Assembly (NCBI GenBank): GCA_030737835.1
Contig: JAUJYN010000021.1
Coordinates: 2,651,048 to 2,715,047 of the forward strand
Source of the DNA: Acorus gramineus
Lineage: Eukaryota; Streptophyta; Magnoliopsida; Acorales; Acoraceae
Direction: 5' to 3'
Length of the DNA stretch: 64,000 nucleotides
Shown: one piece after another, positions 47,554-59,268 of the stretch
How the letters are laid out: the number at the start of each line of letters is the position of its first letter
Numbering within the stretch: the stretch's first letter is position 1
Position numbers and translations under genes: made by a program
The notes under the pieces: model-generated
What the model saw: the letters and a program-made list of their open reading frames with translations, nothing else
Database searches by the model: none
What the model was told of the DNA's origin: nothing

Positions 47554-48982
47554 GAGGAGGCTGCATGCTGATTAGCTTCCAGGAGAATCCATTGATCGGT
47601 TTTCTGGCCAGGTTAGTGGTGCAGCCGATTTTGTTACAGGAGATTCGGGAGGCTCAGTTGCGTGACTCAGATCTAATAGTTATTTTAGAGGATGTTGCTA
47701 GAGGTGAGTAGGCAGACTTCTCAGTTCGAGATGGTATCCTGCGATTTAGAGGCAGGATATGTGTGCCTGCAAATGTCACACTTAGGCGGAAAATTTTAGA
47801 TGAGGCTCATCGTTCCTGCTATACCGTGCATTCTGGGAGCACGAAGATGTATCGGAGTCTTCGCCAGGGGTATTGGTGGCATGGAATGAAGGCAGATATA
47901 GCAGAGTTTGTGGCTCGCTGTTTGGTCTCTTAGCAGGTAAAGACCGAACATCAAAGACCAGCCGGGAAGCTTTAGTCTATTGAGATTCCGCAATGGAAGT
48001 GGGAGCAGATCACGATGGACTTCATATCAGGACTACCAAGGTCGCGGATCGGGCATGATGCGATTTGGATGATGATCGATCGTTTGACAAAGTCCGCTCA
48101 TTTTCTGTCGATGCGTATGATGGATTCTCCCGATGCCTTAGCTCAATTGTTCGTATCAGAGATCGTGCAACTTCATGGCACTCCCAAGAGTATTATTTCA
48201 GATCGAGATGCACGCTTTACCTCAAGGTTTTGGTGTGGGCTTCAGCAAGCCTTGGGTACTAGTCTACATTTAAGCACAGCTTTTCATTCGTAGACCGATG
48301 GTCAATCAGAAAGGACGATTCAGGCTCTGGAGGATATGCTTCGTGCATGTATCCTTGATTTTGGTGGTAGCTGGGAGAAGCATTTACCACTCGTGGAGTT
48401 CGCGTATAACAATAGCTATCACTCTAGTATCCAGGTGCCACCATGCGAGGCTTTATATGGTCGTAGCTGCAGATCTCCATTATGCTGGGATGATGTTGGT
48501 GAGCGTCAGTTCGAGGGATCAGAACTAGTCCAGGAGACCTCTGAGAAGGTCAAGTTGATTCGAGAGCATATTCGCACTGCTCAAAGCCGGCAGAGATCTA
48601 TACGGATCATCGACATCGAGACCTTCGCTTCAAGGTAGGTGATCATGCATTCCTTAAGGTTTCACCGACGAAGGGGGTATTCAGATTTGACAGGGGAGGC
48701 AACTTGAGTCCGTGTTTTATTGGTCCTTTCATGATTCTAGAGCGGATTGGAGAGGTGGTGTATCGTATCGCCTTTCCTCCACAACTTGCTCAGGTCCATG
48801 ACGTATTTCATGTCTCCCAGTTGCATAGATATCTCTATGATACATCGCACATCATTCCTTCTGAGCTAGTGCAGTTAGAGCCAGATTTATCATTCCCAGA
48901 GTAGCAAGTTGAGATTTTGGATCATTGCGAGAAGAGGCTTCGTGGTAAGACTATCTCATTGGTCAAGATACGTGGGGGAGAT

Positions 48983-51900
48983 TGTTAGGTTTCGTGGCAT
49001 TTTTTATATTTTATATTATGGTATTTCATATTACGATGCATTAGGAGTGTGTCTTAGACTTATGTACTCTTAGGTTATATAATAAGTTGCATGTTTTGCA
49101 TAATCGGATTTAATTTTATTAATATGCAAGATGAAGAGGTTTAAAGTTGGTTTTAGCATGAGATATTCAGTTTTGAGTCACCTTTCATACAAAAGTGGAA
49201 TTAGATTATCTGGATTCATGTAGTAAAAGTTATGGTTGTTTTACCATTGTTGTCCCTTGAGGGAGAATGTGTGAGGTCTCCTATTCGTTGTTGTTTTTAT
49301 CATTGTTGTAGATATTCTGATCTCGCCATAAAAAGAGAAGTTGTAGATATTTTTATCAGCTTTCCAATGGAAGTTGTATCATCTGAAGTGGACTTTCCTA
49401 CGAGAAGTTATGATGGTCTGAATCGAGGCTGCACAGAATTTTTAAAGAAGGGCAATTTGGTAATTTTCCCGGAATTCTCAATTTCATTTAATTGAGTAGG
49501 TGAAGTCGGTGGAGGTGGCTGGTTATATTGAGAGAGAGAGAGAGGGGTCGTCCGAGGCTTTATTTTGGCGGAGAAGGGAAAGGGAAAATTAGGAAAAAAT
49601 TAGGAAAAGCTTTGTGGAGTGTTTCGTTCTACATTGGGTCAAGATTCTTTTTCTTTTCATCGTTATTCTTGTATATATTTGCTCTATTTCTATTTTGAAT
49701 CAAATTTGTGATTTGGGGCTGAATTATGAATATTTTTTTTTTGGGATTGAATGAATAGGAATTTGAAGGCTGCTAGAGTGAGTTGGGAGGTGAGAGAAAT
49801 CCTATGTCCTCCCTTAGTAGTTCACCTTTTTTTTGTCCTAATGTTGATGCTTCCGTTCTCTTTGTATAAACTGAAGTTGGTTGTGGTGGATCTATGCATA
49901 AATGGTTACTTGATTGATTGAAATCAAAGAGGGAGGGTTGATAATTTAAGTAGTAAATGAATTTCCATGTTTTCCTGACTTCTCATCATGATTATGCTTG
50001 GTGTTTTGAATAAAACCCTCATGTGGTCATATTGAATATAGTATGTTGTAACAGATTGCATTTGAAGATGATTGTCTTGAGTGATATGGTTTCATGTCTG
50101 TTTTCTTATGGTTTTGAGTATTTGAATGAAATGATTACTTGCTAAATGTTATGCCTGTGTCATTTGGAGCCATTTCGGTTAAGCCTTGGTCACTTTTGGG
50201 TCATTCAGGGCCTTTTTAATTTTTCGATCGGAGTCGCTAAAATTTTGGCTTTTAGCCACCTGCGGGAGTTAGAGTACTCTGATTGAAAATCTAACTGCAT
50301 ATTATGGGTCCTGGTACCGTTTTGTACCACTCATAAAAATTTCATTGAATTTTGGTATCGTTTTGGAAAAATATGCAGTTCCGAAACATATCTGGGTTTT
50401 GAGAGTACCTGGTTGGTCGAATAGTGTGAGATATTTTGGGGACCTTTGGTAACCTTACCCCCACCTTGCTTAGGGGTGAAGAAACCTTTGGTTATTTGTT
50501 ATGTGTGTGGGTGAGCCTAACCCTAACCTCACCCCCCCTTAAGGTCACCCCTAGGCACTATTTGGGCATGAAAATGACATTTTTGCCCTCTCTCTCTCTC
50601 CCCCACTCTCCCATTTCGTGGAACACCCTCTCTCCCTCTCATTTGGGTGTATTAGGTGGAGAAAGTTAAGGAGAAGATGAATAGTGTATGAAGGGATGAT
50701 CTAGCTAGGGTGAGTTGTGTGTGTGTGTGTATGTGTTGTTGTTTCTTTCCCTTCTCCATCTCCAACCCTTTCATGCCTCCCCCTTAAGGGTTAACGAATG
50801 ATAATGTTTTCCTCTGTTTTTCAGCCAAGAAGGGCTGGTGGAGAGGCTGAAGAGATGGTGGTAGTGGTTGAGGTGGTCGTGGGTGTGTCGATAACCCCGC
50901 ATCTCCCCATTTCCCTCCCCCTGTTTCGGTAAGGCAGCTCACTGTCTTTTAAAGATCTCAGTGAATCTAGTATTTAGAGGCATATTTGTAGGATTATGTC
51001 TTCTTATGATTTGATCATCTATGTGTCTAGATGTTATATATGAAATTTGGGGTCATTATGATATCTGTGTTGAAAGTTAAACCTGTTTTGTATGGCCTGT
51101 CCAGATTCGCGTAGGAATTGAGCTGCTTCTGAAAATAATTTATTTCGGGCTTGTAGAGGAAAATATAAGTTCCAATGTCTGCATGGATTATGATCCCAGC
51201 ATATCATAGAATGCGCATGATTTATTTCATAATTTTTGGAAGTGTATTGGGTGCTGTGGAGACCAATTAGTAGGGCTGGTTGCAGCAGGTTTGGCAGTTT
51301 TGCTTGGTTGAGTGTCAAGGAGTTGTTTGCATGTGTCTTGGGTGATAATATGGAAGTATAAGGGGTTAGGGCCTTCATTAAGCAGGCTTATATTTGTGAT
51401 ATGAGGTTCCATATTTTAATTGTGGATCATTGGTTGTGTTTTGCAGATCTCGTAGACCGGACGCGCGATGATCCGGGTATCTGTGAGTGGTTTGATCCAA
51501 TCCCCCCCCCCTCGGGATGCGCTCGACGCGCGTAGTCGTGCGTCGCGCATCGATGGGGCCCCCTAGCTATACTACTTGTGTAGATAGTATGGCCATGCTT
51601 ATGTAGATATCTGGCATGCTAGGATTATATACATGTGTTGTATTCATGTATGAATGATTGTGTTGCAGGAGCCCTCTAGTATGGGCATGTATTTTTGATA
51701 ATGTGTATGGATGTATAGAATATGGCATGCCTTAGGTAGTATTGTAATACTACTCCCACCATATTAATTGGAATATCGAACATGATTAAGTCTGGGTTAA
51801 TAACGGGCACCTGCCTAATATTCCCTTGCGATAAGACTCGAGGGCGTGGTGTAGCTGTTGCGCCCATGCTAATGGGGCAAAGCTATGACCAGCTTCATGA

Positions 51901-54731
51901 GATGATGATTTCTCTCCCTCTCCCTCTGAACGAAATGAGTAAGTAGATGCGATTTCCTATTCGACTCAAGTTCGTTTGGAATATTGGCATGCACCTGTTA
52001 GTGTGCGAGATCGTGCTTGACCCTTTCATTTAAGTTGGTGATATCCAACGCATGTTTAAGTTAGCCTTGTGTGCTTATGTGATTAATGACCATGTATGCA
52101 TGTTGTATGATTTATTATGATGTAAATCCATGTTAGGGAGTGTCCCTATAATTATTAGATGATTGTGCTTATGGTTCATGCACATGGCTAGATATAAAAT
52201 TCTCCTGGATATATTTATATGCGCATGTTAAAAACTGATAGGCCTATCTGAAATAGGCGTGGGTATGACCCGCTGTTGGGTTGTACCTTATTAGTTAGAG
52301 CGCTAGCGATGTAATCGCCCCGTGCATCGAGCGATGCACTCGTTTGGAATTCAAGAGAATTCATTATCTTGTCGAATTGTTAAGCCAGTAGTTGGGACGT
52401 GACACCCCCCCTTTGTCCGAAACGACGCAACCGTGTGGGAGTACAGCAGTATTCGATATCTCGATAAGTGATTATCGAGAGTAGTTGTTTTTCCATTGGG
52501 TTCGCTTTGCGAACATGGAATGTTTATTCCCAATGTCGTCCGTGTTGAAGAGGGCCAGGTTGTAGCTGTCCTGACAGAGGGCTCCCATCCGCAGGTACCA
52601 ACGATGCGTTTGGGAGCGTATTGATCGTGGGAGTGTACCAGGTAGAGGCTACCCAGGAGAGGGTTAACGAATGTTATTGCAAGCGTGGAATCGTTCTCCC
52701 CTTCGTTGGATCCGATGTAGGAACTCCCCGGCGTTGGAAAAGCTGTCCTGACAGAGGGCTCCCATCCGTAGGTACCACCGATGCGTTCGGAAGCGTACTG
52801 ATCGTGGGAGTATACCAGGTAGAGGCTACGCGGGGGAAAGGGCTACCGGTGGACCAAGGGTGTAGAGCAGTCTAAGTCTCTTCCAAAAGTCCCAAGAGTC
52901 TCCCTCCGGAAGTGAGGGTGAGGATGAGGTGAAGACACGTCGCCTCGTGACCCATTCATTGTTCGTCTGTTCCCATAGTTGTTGGGTCCGGTCTCGCATC
53001 GATGTTCAAAGACATCGTTGGGCAGTTATCTCGATGTAGATGATCCAGTAGTGTTGCGTAGACTAGTAATCCCGGGTCTCCTCGACCAATGGTATGGTCT
53101 CTCCCCAAAAGTCCCAAGAGTCTCCCTCCGGGAGTGAGGGTGAGGGTGAGGTTGGTGATCCAGTAGTGTTGTGTGGACCAGTAATCCCGGGTCTCCTCAA
53201 CCAACGGTATGATCTCTCCCTAAAAGTCCCAAGAGTCTCCCTCCGGGAGTGAGGGTGAGGGTGAGGTTGGTCGCGCCGCCGCGTGACCCTGTTATCCATG
53301 GGTTTCCACCCATGTTTACCTTGAAAGGGAATTGTTATGTATTGAACTGTTGTATGGTGATTGGTTTCCAGCCACTCACTGAGCTTGTAGCTCACCCCTC
53401 GCATACTGTTTCTTTTCAGGGGCAGTGTTGGGCGTGGAGCTGGAGCTTTCCTGTGGCGTGGTCTTATGGGCGTGGAGCGTTCTTCCGGCGGGTGGCGAGT
53501 GCGAGGCTGTCAGCAGTCCTAGAGTCATTGTATGTATTGTAAATCGTGCATGTGGCACAGGTTGTATTTTCTTTGGTCTAGACTTGGTTCTCACAGGACA
53601 GTGATTGTGTATTCGAGTCTGTAATAATGTTTTTTGTTTACAGACATTGTTTATATATTATGATTCTGCTTTTCAGTCAGTTATCAGTATCCTTGCTTTG
53701 CCACCTTGTGTGTTGTTGTTGGAGTCTTATTTGACCTCAGGTATTGATAGCTGATATTTTATTATTGCCACGTCTCGGGTACAGCCGCCCTGGGGCGTGA
53801 CACTAAATTGAGGTTGTTAATTGAGTCCTTGATTGATAAATCATGCTTTGAATGAATAATTGTGGGAAGTTATTATTGGGGTTTAAATACCATGAATTGG
53901 TTTGAATGTGTGAACTTTATGTTGTGTATAATCGGCATAAAACTAGTCTTAGAAGGGACGGGTTCAGCATGAGTATCACCATATCTTCTTTACCTAACTG
54001 ATGTGTTCAGTCAAATGCTTCTGGTTCTACGTAATGTGTATGAAGATGAAATGTGGAAGTGGATATGATTATTGTGGACTTTGTGTGTAGCTTTCGTTAA
54101 CTCTTAGGTCATTATGAGTGCCGCCTAACATAGATTCCAGAGAGGTATGACGTGGCATAATATACTATGTGCAGCTTTCGTTGACTCTTAGGCCTGCTGA
54201 GTGCTACCTAAGATGGTTCCTAGAGAGTTGTGAAGCGAGATTTATGAGTACAGAAGAATTATTGCGTTATCATATATATGTGTGATTGTTAAGAAGTAAT
54301 TTATAGGGAATTCTCTCATTGGCTTTGTGTTAACCCTTGCATTTAGGCTGGATTTTTGAATCCAGGTACCACCCCGGCTGACATTCCTGAGTCCAGTACT
54401 GCACGAGGAGCTTAGGGTCGTGCATCGCCGTCCCACCAGCAGAGCAGAGTTGGAGTTCCCATATTTTGTTCAGGTCCATGTTGTATATTTTATTTTTGGT
54501 AAATGGATCTTGTATACATAAGTCCTACGGCTCTCACATGACAGACAGTTGTTGTATGCATCTTTTGACATCTGTACAGTTGTTGTTGGCCAACTTGGCC
54601 ATATATATATGTTTTGCTTCCACTGCATGTTCTGTGTTCTTTGTCTTCTAATTGCATATTTTGAGTTATGATTTTCTGTATATCAATTTTGTTGTGATGA
54701 TTCAGAAGACGGCCGCTTCTGGGTCGTGACA
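48983..54731 (+). mobile_element. Tekay 3' LTR, split by a family A LTR
   Basis: It begins TGTTAGGTTTCGTGG directly after the polypurine tract and ends GGGTCGTGACA. 49090-49240 (TATTCAGTTTTGAGTCACC, TACAAAAGTGGAATTAGAT, CTGGATTCATGTAGTAAAAG) matches blocks in the 5' part of family A copies at 42095-42190 and 55885-55990. This ties family A to the Tekay lineage. Confidence 0.85.
50147..53802 (+). mobile_element. Solo LTR, family A, complete reference copy
   Basis: 3,656 bp, TGTTATGCCTGTG to GGGGCGTGACA, with exact CTAAA duplications (50142-50146, 53803-53807). It has the non-GC middle cassette (about 50930-51450). Palindromes are at 51516-51551, 51736-51753 (GTAGTATTGTAATACTAC), 52323-52338 (TGCATCGAGCGATGCA), 52347-52362 (GAATTC-N4-GAATTC), 52460-52479 (CTCGATAAGTGATTATCGAG) and 53380-53394 (TGAGC-N5-GCTCA). 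Two tandem duplications are internal: CTGACAGAGGGCTCCCATCC blocks (52570 and 52750) and an approximately 115-bp GGGTCTCCTC/GGGAGTGAGGGTGAGG block (53040-53275). No coding domain, primer site or polypurine tract lies inside. Confidence 0.93.
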
Positions 54732-55639
54732 TAACTAACCGCCAATCCAAAACAAGGTGGAGAAGGTTAATGCAGGACCACGGCCAACAGGGTTAATGAT
54801 ATTCAGATGTTGTGCATGCTTGTGTATCATGTTGTTGGTTTTTGTTATTCTTTTTCTTGCTTTTAATCTTAGCTGTCAAGTGACTGTAGCACTTCCATTA
54901 ACCCACTGTTGTCCGTACATATTCAGTGTCTATCAAAAAACATATTTAGGTGTAGGGAAAATGATGTACAATTATTTGGACCTCTATGGAGCAGTCAAAA
55001 TTGTAACATATTAAGGATACCCCATGTTTGGGAGCGTTGTAATCCTCAGATCATGTTATGATTAATCCTTATATGTCAGACCAATTAATTAGTTTGGCTC
55101 TTTCTTGTCTATGCGGACTCTTCTTCTTAGAGGAACCTAGGTTAATGGGTGCATATTTGTAGTAGTTTATGCAACAGTCAACCTCTTACAAGTGATGTAG
55201 TTCATTTTTTTGCTCTCCCTGTTATTCAACAACGGCATTTGGTTGTTTTTGCAATCCAAATGAGTCTTTGCAATCTTATGGGATAGATGAAAGTTTATAA
55301 TTATAAGAGTTCTCGAAATATTTAACTCCAAATTATTTATTTTTCACGTGTATGTATCCATGAAAATATTTCATTCTTCTACATAGGGCGATAGTAGTTG
55401 ATGTATTTCACGAAAAAAAGCAAAAATCTTTATTATTTCAAAATAATTATGTTTTCAGGTTTTTAACCAAACATCAAAATAACATTCAGCACTTACAAAA
55501 TAGACCAAAATACCCTTCTAATAAGCACATATGTCAAGTGGTCAACCAAACATACTTATCTAAATAACTGCTTAATATTTTTCACTGAACCAAACACTTT
55601 TTTTCTGAACTCCTAAAGATTATCAGCATAACATCTTTC
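54732..55639 (+). pseudogene. Second copy of the GRF-gene 3' part and Harbinger 3' region
   Basis: From 54732 the sequence matches 46605 onward: CAACCGCAAATCC corresponds to TAACCGCCAATCC. The frame NKVEKVNAGPRPTGLMIFRC continues into the hydrophobic tail CCACLCIMLLVFVILFLAF. The first GRF half is absent, because the Tekay LTR ends exactly where the homology begins. The match continues through the non-coding 3' region to about 55639, where a family A LTR starts, so the terminal inverted repeat is not reached. Confidence 0.6.
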
Positions 55640-55644
55640 TGTTT

Positions 55645-56254
55645 TGTTATGTCTGTGTCACTTTTTGGCTGTCAAATATCGGGTTTGCATTTATTTTAAT
55701 AGTTTGCGCATTCAGTTTCAAAATTTGACTGCATATCTCTTCTCCTGGTACTGAAATTGGCCTACCTATAAATTTTCGTCACATTCTGACGCCTTTTTAG
55801 AAGTTATGCAGTTTCAATTGGTATTCGGATTTAATTTTGTTAATACCCAAGATGAAGTAGTTTAAATATGATTTTATTATGGGATGTTCAATTTTGAGTT
55901 AGCTTCCATACAAAAGTGGAATTAGATCATCTGGATTCATGTAACAAAAGTTATGAGTATTTTTTCAATAATACCCTGGGGATGAGAAAAGCCTGGCAGC
56001 AGCCCTGTTTGATGTTTAGTTCATATTTTGGAATAGCTGGAGGTGTTATTGGATCTTAGCATAAACATGAAAGTTGTAGATAATCTTCTTGGATTTCCAA
56101 CGGATTTTGAATTGTACAATTCGGAGCTAGAATGTGGAAGTTATGGCTATTTTAGTGAAGCCTATCAAGAATTTTTAGTCAGGGACAGCTTGCTCATATC
56201 ACCCCTACTAACCAGTGGTATATTTAGGGCATCAAGGGGTGATTCTTGCTGGTA
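55645..56254 (+). mobile_element. Family A LTR (copy 7), 5' part only
   Basis: It starts TGTTATGTCTGTGTC after TGTTT. It has the AATTGGTATTCGGATTTAATTTTG and CAGCAGCCCTGTTTGATG blocks of the alternative 5' type, and ends at a T/G homopolymer tract. Confidence 0.8.
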
Positions 56255-56257
56255 TTT

Positions 56258-56287
<30 letters not shown>
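56255..56287. repeat. Homopolymer junction T13 then G20
   Basis: Thirteen T followed by 20 G separate a plus-strand family A piece from a minus-strand one. No other copy in the window has this tract. Confidence 0.9.
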
Positions 56288-56288
<1 letters not shown>

Positions 56289-56515
56289 CCACATATTTTT
56301 CAAAATGTTACCGGAATTTGATGAAATTTTTATGGGTAGTACTAAACGGTACCAGGACCCATAATATGCAGATAGATTTTCAATCAGAGTACTCCAACTC
56401 CCGTAGGTGGCTAAAAGCTAAAATTTTAGCGACTCCGATCAAAAAAGAAAAAGGCCCTGAATGACCCAGATGTGACCAAGGCTTAACCGAAATGGCTCCA
56501 AATGACACAAGCATA
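56288..56515 (-). mobile_element. Family A LTR (copy 8), 5' end fragment, minus strand
   Basis: Inverse of the GTTACCGGAATT, GGTACCAGGACCCATAATATGCA and CCGAAATGGCTCCAAATGAC 5' end. It reaches GCATAAC, where it passes directly into copy 9. Confidence 0.8.
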
Positions 56516-58197
56516 ACTGCCCAACGATGTCTTTGAACATCGTTACGCGACCGGACCAACCAACTATGGAAATGGACGAACAACGAATGGGTCACGCGGC
56601 GATGTGTCTTCACCTCATCCTCACCCTCACCCTCACCCTTTAGAGGTGACATAGGACTTTTGAGAGAGATTAGACCGCTCTACACCCTTGGTCCACCGGT
56701 AGCCTCTACCTGGTATACTCCCATGATCAGTACGTTCCCGAACGCATCGGTAGTACCTACGGATGGGAGGAGCCCTCTGTCAGGAAAGCTTTTCCAACGA
56801 AGGGGAGAATGATTTCACGCTCACAATATCATTCGTTAGCCCTCTCTCAGGTAGCCTCTACCTGGTATACCCCCATGATCAGTACATCTTGCCGCATGCA
56901 TCGATAGTACCTAAAGGTGGGGGCCCTCTATCAGGACAGCTACAACCCAGGCCGCTTCAACACAGACGACATTGGGAGGAAACACTCCATGTTCGCAAAG
57001 CGAACCCAATGGAAAAACAACTACTCTCGATAATCGCCTAACTTAATGCCAAAGCTACTGGTTTAACAAAACCGATACAACAAATGAATTCTCCTAAATT
57101 CCATTCAAGTGCATCACACGGATGTAGGGGCGATTACATCGCTCGCACACTAACTAATGAGGTACATCCCATCGATGGTTCGTACCCACACCTATTTCAG
57201 ATAGGCCTAATTAGTTTTAACATGTGCGAATATATAACAGGAGAATCATATCATGCTATGTGCATGAACCATATGTACGATCATCTAATAATTGACTATA
57301 AGGGTAACCCCTAACATGGATTTACATCATAAACAACAAATCATACAACATGCATACAAGGTATGGCCCACTTAAACATGCATACATGGCCATTAATCAT
57401 ATAATAACACAAGGCATAACTTAAGCATGCGTTGGATATCACCAACTTGAAAGGGAAGGGTCAAGTGCGATGTCGCACACTAACAGGTGCATGCCAATAT
57501 TTCAAACAAACCTGACTCAAGTAGGAAATCGCATCTACTTACTCAGTTTGTTCAGAGGGAGTGGGCGAGAGAGAGATTATCATTTCTTGAAGTTGGTCAT
57601 AGCTTTGCCCCATTCGCATGGGCACAACAACTACACCACGTCCTCGAGTCTTATCGCAAGGGAATATTAGGCATGTGCTCGTTATTAACCCAGACTTAAT
57701 CATGTTGGATATTCCAATTAATATTGTAGTATTACTCATAGGACTACCTAAGGCATGCTTATTCTATACATTCATGAAAACCCACATCACACATGCCCAT
57801 ACATGAAGGGCGCATGCATACATAATAGTTTACACATGAACATACATAGGCAAGTATATGGTAGAAAAGGGGGGTTCTACACAATATACAAGCTATACTA
57901 ACCTAGGATGCAAATACTTAGCATATTATGGGTTAGACATGACCATACTACTTATCTAATTAAGTAGTATAAGTCAGGGTGCACAACAGATGCGCGACGC
58001 ACGACTACATGCATCCAACGCTTCTCGAAGGGTTGGATCAAACCACTCACCGATACCCGGATCGCCGCGCGTTCGGCCTACGAGATCTGTAAAACACAAC
58101 CAATGATCCACAATTAAAATATGGAACCTCCTATCATACATATAAGCCCACTTCATGAAGACCCTAACTCCTGCCTGATACTTCCATCTAAAATTAA
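56516..58197 (-). mobile_element. Family A LTR (copy 9), middle-to-3' part, minus strand
   Basis: It begins TGCCCAACGATGTCTTTGAA, which in complete copies is internal. It carries the CCTCACCC, CTGTCAGGA, CATCACACGGATG and TACTACTTATCTAATTAAGTAGTA (about 57947-57971) blocks. The middle is the non-GC cassette type (58083-58190, matching the inverse of 51360-51450). Confidence 0.8.
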
Positions 58198-59268
58198 ATG
58201 AAAAACTAATAAAATAATTTACTTTGATCTATTATCCAATTTAAAATTAATTAGACTTAAGATTAATTACATGCAAATAAAATTAATGAATCTTAATATT
58301 TAGTTATCAAAATGAATAAAATAATTAGTTTTTATTTTAATCTAATACATTATTACTTTGGTGGATATTAACCATCAATTCCCAAATGATGGACTCGTGC
58401 CTAAAAAGTTTGTTGGAGAAGTAAATCAAGTAATAAATGATGGTGGACCCCGTTTTTCCTGATTAAAGCCCTTGAGTGATCGATGTGTTAGCATATGCTA
58501 CAATTCATTAGGAGTTGGTGTGGTCATTATGTTTTGGGTATGGAAAATGATATACTCAGCCCGGAATGCAGCCCGGCTCAAAGTCTCCACCTCAGCAATC
58601 CGACGTGGCAGCCAGCGATCTAACGTGGCTTTTCTCTGCTCCGGGCGGACGAATTTTGAATTTTGAATTTCAAAACTCTATGACACATCAATTAATGATA
58701 TCTCTCTCTCACTCACTCACACACACACACACACGAACTCACCAAACCACACTTCTTTCCTCTCTCTTGTTTCTTCTTCTTCTCCGAATAGATCTGTTTC
58801 TTCTTGTTCTCTCTTTCTCTCTTCCCTTCTCTTTATTGTATGTATGTTGTTCTTTTCTTTATGTATGTTGGTATTTTTTTATTTTTTATTTATATTACAT
58901 GCAGTGTTTTTTGATATTCCGAGAAGACATCAACTCTCAATTTATGATGCATGTTTGTGTTAGAAGAAGTGTGGTAAGTAGGTGTGGTGTTATGTAATTT
59001 TTTTTTTCCTGTTGGATGCAACATATGCAGAATGTATGTTCCTGTAAGAAGAATGTTTTTCCCCTATTTGATGCGTTGTTTTATGGTTTCCTTTAAGAAT
59101 TATTTGGGATACAAACTATATAAATTTTTCCTTTTCGATTTGATTGTAATATATTTTAGAGTTTCTTTTGTTTTTGTAGTTTGTCTTACGTTTTTTTATT
59201 TTTTTTAACATCCAACTGATAGACTATTTGAAAATATATTAGTTATATAGACTGTCTGAAATTATATT
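58198..59268. other. Unassigned DNA with leader-like CT-rich stretch
   Basis: 58198-58460 is AT-rich. 58550-58660 is GC-richer (CAGCCCGGAATGCAGCCCGG, CCGACGTGGCAG) and is followed by (CT)n/(AC)n runs (58700-58735) and CT-rich DNA to 58840, reminiscent of a plant 5' leader. A 143-codon frame (58566-58997) across it is mostly Leu/Ser/Phe from the CT-rich DNA and is not convincing. No transposon ends were found. Confidence 0.35.

Larger units (their letters stand above)
47554..54731 (+). mobile_element. Ty3/gypsy chromovirus, Tekay lineage, 3' part with 3' LTR (broken)
   Basis: Parts in order: integrase region (about 47560-48640) with a zinc-binding start (ILDEAHRSCYTVHSGSTKMY) and core motifs ([50 protein letters not shown]); a C-terminal stretch with QVHDVFHVSQLHRY; and a chromodomain-like tail (EILDHCEKRLRGKTI, to about 48975). 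A polypurine tract GTGGGGGAGAT follows at 48972-48982, then the 3' LTR from TGTTAGGTTTCG (48983) to GGGTCGTGACA (54731). The LTR carries an inserted family A LTR (50147-53802); without it the LTR is about 2.1 kb. The 5' LTR, gag and RT are not here. A few coding disruptions are visible. Confidence 0.88.

Noticed and set aside
50515-50535. Interstitial telomere repeat (CCTAACCCTAACC)
   Set aside because: Only two units, within a C-rich part of the LTR, and the same block recurs at 59622 in another copy.
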